Positions 23,441-47,000 of a stretch of 64,000 nt of DNA are shown one piece after another. Positions within the stretch are counted from its first letter, which is position 1, and every line of letters starts with the position of its first letter. The stretch spans positions 3,348,001-3,412,000 of the forward strand of contig NC_089723.1 of assembly GCF_035083965.1 (NCBI RefSeq), read 5' to 3'. The DNA is from Branchiostoma lanceolatum (Eukaryota > Chordata > Leptocardii > Amphioxiformes > Branchiostomatidae). Position numbers and translations under genes: made by a program. The notes under the pieces were generated by a model. The model did not search any database, was not told where the DNA came from, and saw only the letters and a list, made by a program, of their open reading frames with translations.

Positions 23441-23734
23441 TGGTCCAGAACTAGTATACCTTTTGTAACAACAATTGTGTAGAAAATAAAATACATTTTC
23501 AAGTTGTTTTAGAATGTTCACTATACACAGATATGGCAAATCTGTTGTAAGCGCCCTTTAACTATACCACAAATATTAACGTTTAGCGAAGGACGAAATA
23601 TTCACGTATATAATCATCATCTAAAAAACTACAATGTACTAGAAAAACTCTAAATTTGTCAACACACGTTTTAACAAGAGGGAAGCGACTGTAAACATAG
23701 ATGGAATACAACATTCGTGATATAACTCAAAGCC

Positions 23735-23990
23735 TTTGGTCCACGTTGGACATGAATATGCAATGAAGTTCATTGTTATTATATTATATAAACTACACTT
23801 TGTGCTAGAATACTCACTATACAATGGTATGCGTGATACCCTTGTTAATGGCATACAGCTAGAACAGACATATGTACACCTAACAAAGGATAACAATGTT
23901 CTCATATATAATATCACCAGTTAACTACGATGTGATGACAAAAAATCTGCAAATACGTCTACAAATGTTTCAATAAGAATGAATGCGCAT
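23735..23990 (+). mobile_element. Possible LINE C-terminal remnant
   Basis: The frame ...VLEYSLYNGMRDTLVNG and, after stops, KYVYKCFNKN resembles the C-terminal segment at 13225-13440 in spacing and motif. It lies where the 3' untranslated region of the 5'-nucleotidase gene should be, on the opposite strand. Weak call. Confidence 0.35.
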
Positions 23991-24061
23991 AATCCGAATA
24001 TGAAAAAGGTTCATTGTTATCATGACGACAATAAGGAAGGATTATAATTTGTCAGAACGTT

Positions 24062-35744
<11,683 letters not shown>

Positions 35745-35826
35745 CGTGAAAAGCGTACGTGCGCACACAAGTCTACACACACGTACACACAACTATTTCT
35801 ATATCACTGGTTTCAGGGGGTGAGGT

Positions 35827-35834
35827 GTATATAT
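35827..35834 (-). promoter_or_regulatory. Candidate TATA box of the 5'-nucleotidase gene
   Basis: 'ggtatatatacacc' on the minus strand lies about 85 bp upstream of the ATG at 35744, a fitting distance for a short 5' leader. No initiator or transcript data. Confidence 0.45.
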
Positions 35835-36492
35835 ACCTTCCTCGTACGTAAAATCTGCATAAAGACAATAGATGTCTTTGAAGCGAGGGCGTAAAGGTGA
35901 CGACCCTCGCCTTATAACTCGCGATCGGGTCAAATGAAATGGAAGCTCATGTGACCATACTTTGGTGGGTTTAAAACGTCCAAATCTCTCAGTAGTTTGA
36001 TTATGAAAGATGAGGTCTACTTTAGAATGTGATCACACATGGTGACGACGCAAATACACCTTGATATTGTTGGTACTAATCTTGAAAAGCTCAAATGAAG
36101 TGGGCGTTACATTTCGGCGTATAGTTACTGTGTTCTCGGAAGATACGTTTCCGTGTTGGGCTGTGAACATTGCTGATGGCTTTAGACAAACCCTTCATTA
36201 TTAAGCACATCTGTACCTATATCTACACCATTGCCAAGAAGCGAGAAGAGGTCAAATTCATGTAATTATTAAACTATTGCTAAGTTATCATTGTATATCA
36301 TGTATTTGCCAACTGTGACGTTTTCTGTTGTGACCTGTACTGAACCCAGTGGGTATGTGTGTACAATAAAGGTCTTCCTGGCCTGAAGGCTAGGAACAAG
36401 TGGACAATTGCGCATCACTTTGCTTGGCGCCTTAAACAAGGTCTCGGCGCCATCTAATTAACAGACTGTTTCGAGGGCCACTCCTTGAAAAT

Positions 36493-36702
36493 ACTGTAAA
36501 TGCAGAAATGTTCGCGGGGATTTGATTTCACGGTAGGAAGAACTTGGAGTGTTCGCGGTGGTTTTGAGTCCCCGTTTGAAACAATATCAGCGCTGCAGAA
36601 ACACAATGGAACGACTTTTCGCGGTGTTTTAAAGTTCGCGGTAAAGAGTTCACCGCGAAAACCGCGAACATAAAACCACCGCGAACATTCTGCCTGTACA
36701 GT
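36493..36702. mobile_element. MITE with 'gttcgcggtggtttt' ends
   Basis: Inverted ends: left 'tactgtaaatgcagaaatgt', right complement 'tactgtacaggcagaatgtt', followed on both sides by 'tcgcgg' motifs and internal 'ttcgcggt...accgcgaa' palindromes. A decayed relative lies at 39618-39815 and a half at 53633-53710. A TA target (mariner type) is possible but not provable by eye. Confidence 0.6.
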
Positions 36703-36727
36703 ACCGATGTACCAATAGGCACTGCAT

Positions 36728-37010
36728 TAGTGGCGTCGTGTTGACGAAACGGTTAGGATATTTGGCCCAGAACCCAGAAGCCCTGGGTTCAAATCCCCTG
36801 ATATACCGCCGATGTTGTGCCCTTGGGAAAGAAACTTTATACGATTTTCCTTTATCCAGGTGTTGAAACGGGTACATGACTTCGGTTGGGGAGGTAAAGA
36901 CGGTGGAAGAACATGGATCCAATACCGACACCGTAGATGACAACCCACTGCCTCTACGGCTTCAAAAAGGCCATGGGACTACCTTTTGTGGGTAAACTTT
37001 TTACGTACAT
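36728..37010 (+). mobile_element. SINE, 'gtggcgtcgtgttg' family
   Basis: Starts 'gtggcgtcgtgttgacgaaa', has the B-box-like 'ccctgggttcaaatcccctg', then 'gttgtgcccttgggaaag' and ends 'ggccatgggactaccttttg'. It shares head and body with the copies at 41255-41790 and 52065-52300 and with the inverted head at 50130-50255. It serves as an empty-site comparison for the insertion at 41279. Confidence 0.75.
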
Positions 37011-37653
37011 ACAAACTAACAATTTTTGTGTGCTCTGAGCCTCTGACCCATAATACTAGTATGCCCCTTTAGCTACAAAGGAAGTGCATTTTACCGAGAT
37101 ATTGTCACGTATTTCTGCTTAATTAAGCATAAAACGTTATATATATAGTTGTTCTAAGTAAACACAATGCCGCCCAAGGCTATGTGTTTTAGGCCGGTGG
37201 TCTGGCTTGCAAGTACAATGTACTCTCCAAGCAGAGGTTGGTGGGGGAGATCGTTACCGTTTTATCATATATGCTCCGTTTTTTTTTGTCCGCTCGCCCC
37301 GTAAGTACAATGTACATGTACAATGTAAAGCATAATTGAATTTGCAGCGCATTTTGGTAAGTTAGTATGACCACACTGATGCAATCATTTTTTTTCTTCG
37401 GACCGCTCCTTAAAAATCATGAATTTACTACGTAAACTCTATATAGACCCTTTTGATTCATCTTGCAGATTCTTATCTATAACGTCGTCTCACGTAACTA
37501 AGGAAGTCATAAAGCAAGTCATTGTCACTTTCTTCCTCCTTGAGACAAAAGGCGTTCGTGGAAAAGAAATTCAGTGTGTTGGGAGTGGTTTGTTTCACAC
37601 AGGTGCGGCACGCTTGAATTGGCTCTTCGTGATAAAGCCTCCTATCCGCGCCC

Positions 37654-38215
37654 CCAATCTACAGCATAGGGGCCCCTGCGCCCAAACTATGCTAGCTAAA
37701 ACACTGCGTACAGAGATATATGTACATTGTATTTTGGTGCACGTGCATTCAACCAATTAGCAGTCTTGTCGCTTCCGTGTCAGTGACTTTTGCCGCCATG
37801 ACATCTCGAGTTGACAAAAAATGCCAGTATGACCCCGCGGCATCTTGGCGACCTCGCTAGCTGTGACCGACCGGTTTGAGCGCTCAACGAATTTTATCCA
37901 TAAAAAAAAAGGAGTATCCTGCGCTTTATGTGTTTTGTTGTTTTTCTAGTCATACTTGTACGTTTTGAATGATATTCCCATTATAAAGTCGAGGTTAACA
38001 CAAATCCAATTTAGGACGCAGCGAGGTCGCCAACGTGCCGCGGGCTTTTGTGTCATATCGAGATGTCATGTCGGCAAAACTCACTGACACGGAAGTTGAC
38101 AGGTCGATTGAACACAAATACATGTATCTCTATACGCAGTGTTTACGTTCTAGCTAGCATAGTTTGCGCGTAAGGACCCCTATTCTTGTATTTGGACCCT
38201 CTATGATGTGAGTCA
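37654..38215. mobile_element. Nested foldback element with a TTAA-MITE core
   Basis: Outer arms: 'aaactatgctagcta' near 37685 against 'tagctagcatagttt' near 38150, and 'cttccgtgtcagtga' at 37772 against 'tcactgacacggaag' near 38083. The centre 37832-38048 matches the interior and 'ccgcgg' ends of the MITE at 30974-31205 ('attcccattataaagtc', 'tttaggacgcagcga'). One element has inserted into, or been captured by, another. Confidence 0.7.
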
Positions 38216-38577
38216 CCCCTATGCTGTCTTTACCAGCGTATTATTTTTTCTGGGGAGAACTCTGTCTGTGACCCTTCATCAATATTTAAGGAACTGAACA
38301 ATAGGCTTTAGAATAAGGGAAACAGAGAGAAAACTTTAGTTTGAAACATCTATCGCTCAAAATGCAGTTAATAGTGTCTCATGGGGTTATGAGGTGTTTT
38401 TTTTAAATTTCCGTGGTTTCTGTGGTCATGGGCGAATGGCACTCTTGCACACACAATCCTTCGGGGAAAAGCGGAGGGTGCGCGGCCGCGGGGACGTCCC
38501 CGTCGGTCGTGGATCACAGATCTAAAGGAGTGGGCCGGCCATTCAGCCAACCAGATGACCAGACTGGCGAGACTGGG

Positions 38578-38662
38578 AGAGAGTGAGTGAGTGAGTGAGT
38601 GAGTGAGTGAGTGAGTGAGTGAGTGAGTGAGTGAGTGAGTGAGTGAGTGAGTGAGTGAGTGT
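38578..38662. repeat. (GAGT)n microsatellite
   Basis: About 20 uninterrupted gagt units. Confidence 0.97.
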
Positions 38663-38706
38663 CTTAGGCACTCCACTTGCAGCTTATGCCTCCCAAAACA
38701 GATCTG

Positions 38707-39430
38707 GTGAGAACGCTGCTATTCGTATGATTTAATGTTGAATGGATGGCCCATTTTCAACATGTGGTCACCTTGTAGGTCATATTAGGTCAATTCGACC
38801 TTGTAATCGTTTCTGCTTAGAATAATTGAGTTCGTGGAAAACACACTTCCGGCCGTGGGCTGTGTGTTTTAGGCCGGTGGTACAACAAACGTACTACATT
38901 GTACATGGCCAGAACAATCCAATCAGACAAACCGCCAAAAATCGCCCCGAAATTGTTTTCGCAACCCTACATACGCGTTGTGGGAAATCGAATCACTTCT
39001 CAACACGAAACAGTGAACTCAACGGGACAAAATGGCTGGTTAAAAATTTGGTGAATCCATTATTTTGTGTGTTTTAGTGAGAACCCTGCTATACGTATGA
39101 TTTGATTATAAAAGGATGGCGACCCGACACGTGGCCACCTTGTAGGTCATATTGAAGTGAATTCGACCTCGTTATCTTTTCTACGTAGAATAATTGGGTT
39201 CGTGGAAAACACACTTCCGGACGTGGGCTGTGTGTTTTAGGCCGGTGGTCTGACTGATAGGTATAACAAACTTACATGGTACACAATGTATGTCCAACCC
39301 AATCATTTGTTTATCAGACAAAATCACACCCAAAATCACCAAAATTTTCCAAACTTTATATACACGACGGGGCAAATTAAATCACGTTTCAACACGAAAC
39401 AGTGGGAATTTCGTCCAGTCGTATGGTTTG
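38707..39430. repeat. Tandem duplication of about 370 bp
   Basis: The copies starting 'gtgagaacgctgctattcgt' (38708) and 'gtgagaaccctgctatacgt' (39079) both contain 'cgtggaaaacacacttccgg' and 'gggctgtgtgttttaggccg' and end near 'caacacgaaacagtg'. A third piece ('tgttttaggccggtggtctg') lies near 37180. No coding content. Confidence 0.8.
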
Positions 39431-39434
39431 CTTC

Positions 39435-41042
39435 TGACAGAATCATGAAATCGATGAATCTAACATTTTCTTTCGTTCTTTTGTGTTTGAAAGTATGTAG
39501 TATTCTTTTCATAACGTCATACATCAATACTTGAGGATTTAGAATTTTAGATGCTAACACGTCAACGCTTTTCAGTTCACATATCGTTGACCGATGATGC
39601 AAAAGAAAGTGAGGGGCCAAGGGTACTGCAAATGTTGACATTTTTGCGTTGGTTTAATGTTCGCGGCTTTCGCGGTGAACTCTTTACCGCGGAATTGAAA
39701 CCAACGCGAAAATGCTGTATTCTACCCACCTAACCATTCTTCCAACCGCGAAGGAAAACCAACGCGGACAATTTTCTAACTACCGCGATATCAAATTCCC
39801 TTACGGTACTAGTATCTTCCCGTCTAACATCTGCTTGGAAATTACTCCTCAGTTTGGCCGAACGAGCTGTGAGTTTCTTTAAAGTTTTCTTTTGACAATT
39901 TCACTTTTTTACGCTCTCTCACAATTATCTGGTCAATCATTAACCCTTTATCTGAACATTTTCTACACTTTTCTCAGTTCCAAATCGATCCAGTCCACAA
40001 TCTCGGCCCTCCACAATCCAACAGGTGGTTTCATCGCCTGGCGAACTTTGACCTTTCGTGACGTCATCAGTGACGTCACCTCAGCGGGTTTCCCCTTTTT
40101 CATTTCCGGGTTTGGTCACGATTTTGGTGAAGACTGCACGTTTTCCAAGGTAGGTAGGCGGTAAAGTGATATTTCTGACTTTTATGGGCGTGTTATAAAC
40201 TCTACTAGGCTTGGTGGGTCGTGAAGGGTAAATTTACACGTACAGACATGGTAGAAAATGAAGAAATCGTCTAATATGTCGTAATGTGTTGTTGTTTTTA
40301 TCAGGAAACTTATGGGAAGTACTGACACTTCTTCCTTGAAACTACAGTTAGCTGTTGGGAGGAAGGTCTTAGATAAGGAAATGAATCATGTTATTAATTC
40401 TAGTACTTTCACTCCATTCCTAAAAGGGTCAGAAAGTAGTAAACTTTTGATATAGAGTCGGGGAAGGTAATTTTACACCCTTTCTCTCTCTTGGGCAGAC
40501 CTACATCGAATATGGTCACAATACAGATCTCGAGCTAGATAGTTCAGAACTTAAGACAGCCACAGGACAACTAAACCACTGCCATAGCGAATTTAAAGGT
40601 TAGTTCATAGTCTCATGGTACTGTCCTTACATTATTGATAAATGATAGGGCGATTTGTCAACTTCAGAGTCTATTTTTCATGACTTTTTAACCGCTCAGC
40701 ACATGTGTACACTCCCACCTTCTACCAAAAACAATGTATCTTTTAAAAACCCTGTTTCCAGAACACCATAAGTACCATTTGAGGACGAGACAGTCAGAGG
40801 TGTAGTAGAACTCCAATAAGTACTGAGACTAGATTTATTTTAAACCCCCAGTTTCCTGCAATAGTTAAGGACTCCCACAGGTAGAACATTACCAACACTT
40901 CCATCAACATTAGTAACGTCAAACCATTCTCTATATGTTCAAGGCACCTTCATGCAATTCTTAACCTCTACCAATAAAAATTATTCAAAACCCTTTGTTC
41001 TACAGCACCTTTTACTTCAGCACCAGTTGAACACGTGAAACT
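39435..41042. other. 5' flank of MALT1
   Basis: Contains a decayed 'ttcgcggt' MITE (about 39618-39815) and otherwise unique AT-rich sequence. 'gtgacgtcatcagtgacgtc' at 40059 holds two TGACGTCA/CRE-like sites in tandem about 980 bp upstream of the start codon. No other exon is recognisable. Confidence 0.4.
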
Positions 41043-44000
41043 ATGCCGCCCCCCTCCCACCAAGCCATCGACCCTTCCACCAACATCTGTGACATCACAT
41101 TCCCGGTGTTCAAGGAACTCTGCAAACTCCTGGACAAGCCACCGTGCAGCTGGAGAAACCTGCTGGCAGTCATACCCGACAAGATATACAAGTAGGCTGA
41201 CTAAGGCTTAAGTTAAGCTTATTCATTATATTTTCCTTCCCTTTATTTGAAAAGTGTGGCGTCGTGTTGGGGTAGCAGTACCCTGGGAGACCAGACACCC
41301 TATATCGGCGCGCCGCCAAGCACCACACGCGCGGCCAAGCTTTCCCGGCCCACCCTCCCGCTGCCCCCGAAGACCGACCCCGCCCCACTCTCCGCTGTAA
41401 ACCCAAGGTATTCGGCTAGCGAAGCTTGGGTTTATAGCGGAGAGTGGGGTGGGGTCGGTCTTCGGGGGCAGCGGGAGGGTGCGCGATATACGGTGTCTGG
41501 TCTCCCAGGGTAGGGTAGCAGTAAGGGTGTTTGGCCTAGGACCCAGAGGTCCTGGGTTTGATTCCCCTGACATGCTACCGCTGTTGTGCCCTTGGGAAAG
41601 GCACTTTAGATGACTTTTCTCACTTCACTCCAGTTAGGAAAAGCTTCGTCCCTCGGATAGGAAGTTAAATGGATGCACTGTGTTTGAGGAAAGCCACACC
41701 TTGAGCATCATCATGTTAAAGAACCCATCTGTTATCGAAATGAGTAAGGGGTCCTTCCTGGTGAGAGTGGATCAAATAAATCTGTCCAGATATGCATATT
41801 GCACCAGAACTTTAGGATATGGACTCAAACCCTGTACCCTGTGCCCAGGAAACATGAGATCGAGCAGCAGTTTGGTCTGGAGACTCTGAAGAGCGGAGGC
41901 AGTCCCAGTAAAGTGCTGCTACAGGACCTGGGGAGCAGGGGGAAGACTGTACGACAGCTCATCTCATATCTGGAGAAACTTCAGCATGAGAGGGCGCTCA
42001 TGCTCCTGAAACAAGAAGGTATGTTTGTTAGAGAAAGCAAGGGAGGAGAATGAACAATAGAGGAAGGAAATAGATACTATTAGATAATGGAAGAAAATAG
42101 ATAGGGAAGAATCAAGAAATGATTTGAGGAAAAAGACAAGGAAGCATGGAGGAAGACGGAAGAAATCAAACTGAAACAGACTAAAAAGAAAGAAAGAACT
42201 GATGAAAAAGATAAGGAAAGATAGACAAGAAAGAAAGAAAGAAAAAGAAAAAAAAAAGAAAGAAAAAGAAAAAAGAAAGAAAAAAAAGACAGAAAAAAAA
42301 GAAAAAAGGAAAAAAGAAAAGGAAAGGAAAGGAAAAAGAAAGAAAGGAAAAGAAAGGGTAAAAAAGAAAGGAAGAGAAAAGGAAAGAGAAAAAGAAAGAG
42401 AGAAAGAAAGAGTAAAAAAAAGAGAAAAAGAAATAGAAAAAGAAAGAGAAAAAGAAAGGGAAAAAGGAAGAGAAGGAATTCGAAGGAAAGTAACATTTGA
42501 CATTTCCCAACAGAAGAGTTGAGGATCACCCGACAGCCCGAGTCAGTGTCGGCTATGGAGGGGGACACAGTTGAGCTGAAGTGTCAGGCTGTCAGCTTTC
42601 CGTATCCACGCTACCAGTGGTACCATGGCAACCAGGAGATCACCATGGGAACAGACAGTGTGCTGCGGATCGAGGAGGTCCATCCTGAAGATGCGGGGCA
42701 GTACATCTGCAGGTAACACAAGATCACACTCTTGACTGACTCTGCCTTTGTCTGTTCTCCCTTGAATCCTTATATACGTGTATAATCATGATACAGTTAA
42801 ACCTGGTTGGGCAGCCACCTGGCCCAGACAACCACCTCCAGTCACAAGCCACATTAAAACAGTCCCATCCTATTTTTACATTTAGTTACCCCCACCATGT
42901 CCTCAGCAACCACCGGTTCTCAGCAACCATTTTCCTCTGTCCCTTGAGTGGTTGCCGAGACCAGATTTGACTGTAACATCATTCTGTTTTATTGTAAAAA
43001 AAAAGTGTTTAAGATGGACAGAGCATTGTGATTTTATCACTCAGTGTATATAATAGAGTTTGTACAGCCATGCAATTCAGCCCACAGCTCAGCTTGTCGC
43101 ATGTTTAGATAATAGTATTGTTTGTGCTTGTGGATAAATAAAACGTTGTATGTATCATTCTGCAGGATCCACAAAGTGTCTTCAAGGGACCCCAAGAAGC
43201 CGCAGAGTTACGTCTTCACTGAGTGGGCCCAGATGACGGTTATTGCTGCAACAAGTAAGATGTGGAGTTATGAAGTGTTTGTTTCAGATTTCAAAGTCTT
43301 TATTCATAACACAATATCTTGCCTTGGATTGCTTCATCCAACAGAATTTTAGGTTTCTAACTCAAGGCTCTAATATGTACATGTTGTGTGAACATTGATG
43401 TCATGGAACAGGGCTCGAAATACTGGGTGCATGTGCACCTTTGTGCACCCAAAATTGGAGCTGTGCAGTGTGCACCTAATTTTTGACTGTGGGTCCTCTA
43501 GTGTACGGTGCACCTAGATATTTTTGTAGGCTATACTGGTTAAAGATACCATTGTGCACTAGCAGACAGAATATTCTTGAAATTTAAGTATCAAAAAAGG
43601 CAATATAGCCTTTGTTGTGCTTTGATGTACTAATATAAGATTTTGAAGTTTTTACTAAGCTATAGAATTACAAATTGAAGTTCTTATTAATAAGAGAAGC
43701 AGTAAGGTTGGTATTATGTTTTGCTGACACTCTACTATTTATGTTGTGCATCCAAAAATCTTTCCGTGCACCTAGATTTCTAGGTTAGGTGCACCAGTGC
43801 ACCTATTCCCAAAAATGAATTTCGAGCCCTGTGGAATGTTATGTGTTATTTCACCCCAAGAGAGTAAAGTATTCCATTTGTTTTTGATTTAATGTCTTTC
43901 TGCCTTTCTGCATTGCAGTGTCTTTACATTCTGCTAGAGGGTATTAATACAATATACCATCATGAGGGGTGGAGTCTGCCATCTCTTATTATAAAGAAAC

Positions 44001-47000
44001 CAAATCTGTTGTTTTTTACAGTACTTTCAAAATTGATACAATGTAATACTATATGATTTGCTGATTTTGCAAGGTTAGCCCCATACAATAGCTACTGCTA
44101 GTCGGGCAACCTTGCATGGCTGTTGTACCAGCCAAATGAATAAATAAATATTAATAATTATTATTAAATAAAAATTTGCTGATTTTGTTCCAGATGCCTC
44201 AGCCCATGACGACCCTCCCCACATTGCTGTGCAGCCCTCCCCGGTGCGAGTAGCGATGAACAGACCCGTGACGCTGTCCTGTGCAGCCAGGGGAAAACCT
44301 GCGCCATTCTACCAGTGGTACAAGGGCAACACACTGCTGCAGGGGGAGACCAGGAGGGAGATATATGTGAGTTATAGATAGTGATTTGTACCATTAAACA
44401 AAACATCAGGGACAGGGACAGGTATGAGCACAGAGTGCGCAGTCCAGTGGTTAGAGATCTTGCCTCTGGAACTAGAGGACCCGGGTTTGATCCCTGCTGT
44501 GTCGCTCACGGTAGCAAAATTTCACGGTGAAAGAAAAAGGGACAATTTCACTGAACTTTAACTTCACGGTGGTAGCAAGTGATTTACAGAAACAATGTGT
44601 GGAGGAATCATAAATAGGTTTTTCACTGTGATGATAAGTTCACTGTCCAGAGGTGACAGTGAAAAGAGTGAATTTAAAGTTACAGTGAAAGAAACAAGAA
44701 TTACAGTACTCTGTTTGGTTGAGATTTCTCGTATTAAAGAGTGACCAAATACTAAGAGCTATGAGTTTTTTGATTGATTGGTTATCTATTGATCCCAGTA
44801 AGACCAGGCAAAGACACTTGACCAGGTTGTGTACACCTGTCTTGATGAATTGATTGATTGATTGTCTATTGATTCCAGTATGAGCAGGCGAAGGCATCAG
44901 ACCAGGTCGTGTACACCTGTCTTGATGAATGGATTGATTGATTGATTCTCTATTGATTCCAGTATGAGCAGGCGAAGGCATCAGACCAGGGAGTGTACAC
45001 CTGTCGCGTGTGGAACAGGATAGGAGAGGTGTGGTCACAGGGGGCACAGGTCATCGTGGGTGAGTGCTCAAGTTTCACATACTGGTTAAAATGGCACATG
45101 AGACGAAACATTTGTCTTGGACATCTTTGTTTCAGACTTGTATGTTAAGATGCAGAGATATCTCCATAGCTCAGCTGGTGAGCAGTCTCACAGTTGAGCT
45201 CCTGTGTCCAATTAGTTGGTAACCCCTGTCCAGTACTTGGTCAGGATATCTAAGTTGGGATAAAATGGGGGTCCCATGTTCAAGGCGGTGCCTTAAGTAC
45301 AACTAAAAGGGAAAGAGCTAGCAACCCCTCCCTGTGAAAATATACCCTACTATTGAATGTTACAGCAAAGAAACGTTCTGACCAATGTGCCACTAGGCAC
45401 TACAAAGGTCTGAACAAACAAACAAACAAACAAATGAATGAAGAAATGAACAATGCAAAGATACGCACAGTCCTCTTGATGCAAAAGTTTTCAGATTGTT
45501 TTTGCTCTCCCCCAATTCACTTGAAAAAGTCTGAGACCCATAGACAGACTATGCCATATGGAATTATCTTTCCAAACAGTCCAGTATTAGTTATCAGTTC
45601 TAACAAGATGTTGTGTTTTTCTACCCCCCCCCCCCCAACTTTAGAGGTTCCTGCTGTCACCCAGTCTTGTGCTCCAGGTACGTGTCAACAAATTTTTCTT
45701 CTTCATTCTGTTCTTTGTGAAAGTGTGGAAGAAAAGAAACCCAAAGTGACCTTGAGGTAAAGGTAAAGCAGATCATCCTCAATTGAGGTGAAGCATGATG
45801 CTTTTTCAAGTAGCTAGTTAGTGCAATGCGGCTTCGCTATGGCTCGCATTTTGGACCAAGCACACCAGGTCACCCCTACTCTTCTCGATAAGTGTGTTGG
45901 GTTCTTTTACGTGCAGAGGTTTGACGCTTGAAGCTCCCTCATACACGGGGCCACCAGCTTTACATCACCATCCGAAATGACGAATGCAATCCCTTACATC
46001 ATGTCCGAGCTCAGGAGTCGACCCTTAGGATCGAACTCAGGCCCTAGGATCCACGGAATTTGATCCAGATGGCAAAGCAGCCGTTGCATTACCGCTTGCA
46101 TCACGGGGACATGACCTTACCAGATCTTTAGGCTACCATGAAAGGGAAACAAAACCAATGCGGATGATTTTTCTTCCTTTGTTCTCCAGGTATCCCAGAG
46201 ATAGTGATGCCCCCAGTATCCGGAGACTGTGTGCTGGGAGGGACAGCCAAGTTCATATGTGAGGCCAGGGGACACGGCCAGCTGATATACCAGTGGTACA
46301 GGGACGGCAAACCAGTACCAGGTAGTGTTTATTTGTTTCATTCAGATCTCTATTAGTGTACAACTTTTACAAATTTAACATTATTCTTCCTCGAGTCCAC
46401 CTACATTAAATACAATTAAACCAAATACAGTAACAAAACTTATACAATGTTAAGACAGTAAATTAAACAAATCAAATATGATGAACTTGAAAGGGAGTGG
46501 GTAGTGTTTGTTTGTTGTGTTTCCAAACACATAAAAGATAATTATTTAGAAGAATTACCCATGATAGGTATTTAATGTCAAGATTTAATATTCATGATGC
46601 TACTCCTTATTGCTTTGCCTTTTAAATGTAGCGAGTGATATAGAAACAGCTTTATTGTAAATTGTAAACTCGTGACATCCAAAGAAAGCAATGAAAAAGC
46701 TATTAAGCAAATCAGTTCTCTTTTCAAGTGAGCAGGTCAGAAAATATAGTTAAGTAAGTATCCATTATTAGATTATACTAATGTTATGGTTCCTGAAAAG
46801 GGGTGGGCAGCAGTCGGCTAGAAAAGCAAATACTAAGATGGTTGTAGCTATAGATTTATAGGTTTCTCCAACAACACAATGATTATCTTTTTTCTCCAGG
46901 AGGGGACCGCAATGTCCTGTGGATCCCTCAGGTGACATTAGACGTGCTCGGCTCGTACCAGTGTCGGGTGTCGAACACGGCGGGCGACGTCATGTCCAAA

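Noticed and set aside
35745..35792. Upstream ATG of the 5'-nucleotidase gene (16 extra residues)
   Set aside because: It would place an Arg/Cys-rich stretch before the signal peptide; the ATG at 35744 begins a standard signal sequence.
41964..42568. Phe/Ser-rich and Lys/Glu-rich frames of 100-180 codons
   Set aside because: Translation of the polypurine tract in MALT1 intron 2.
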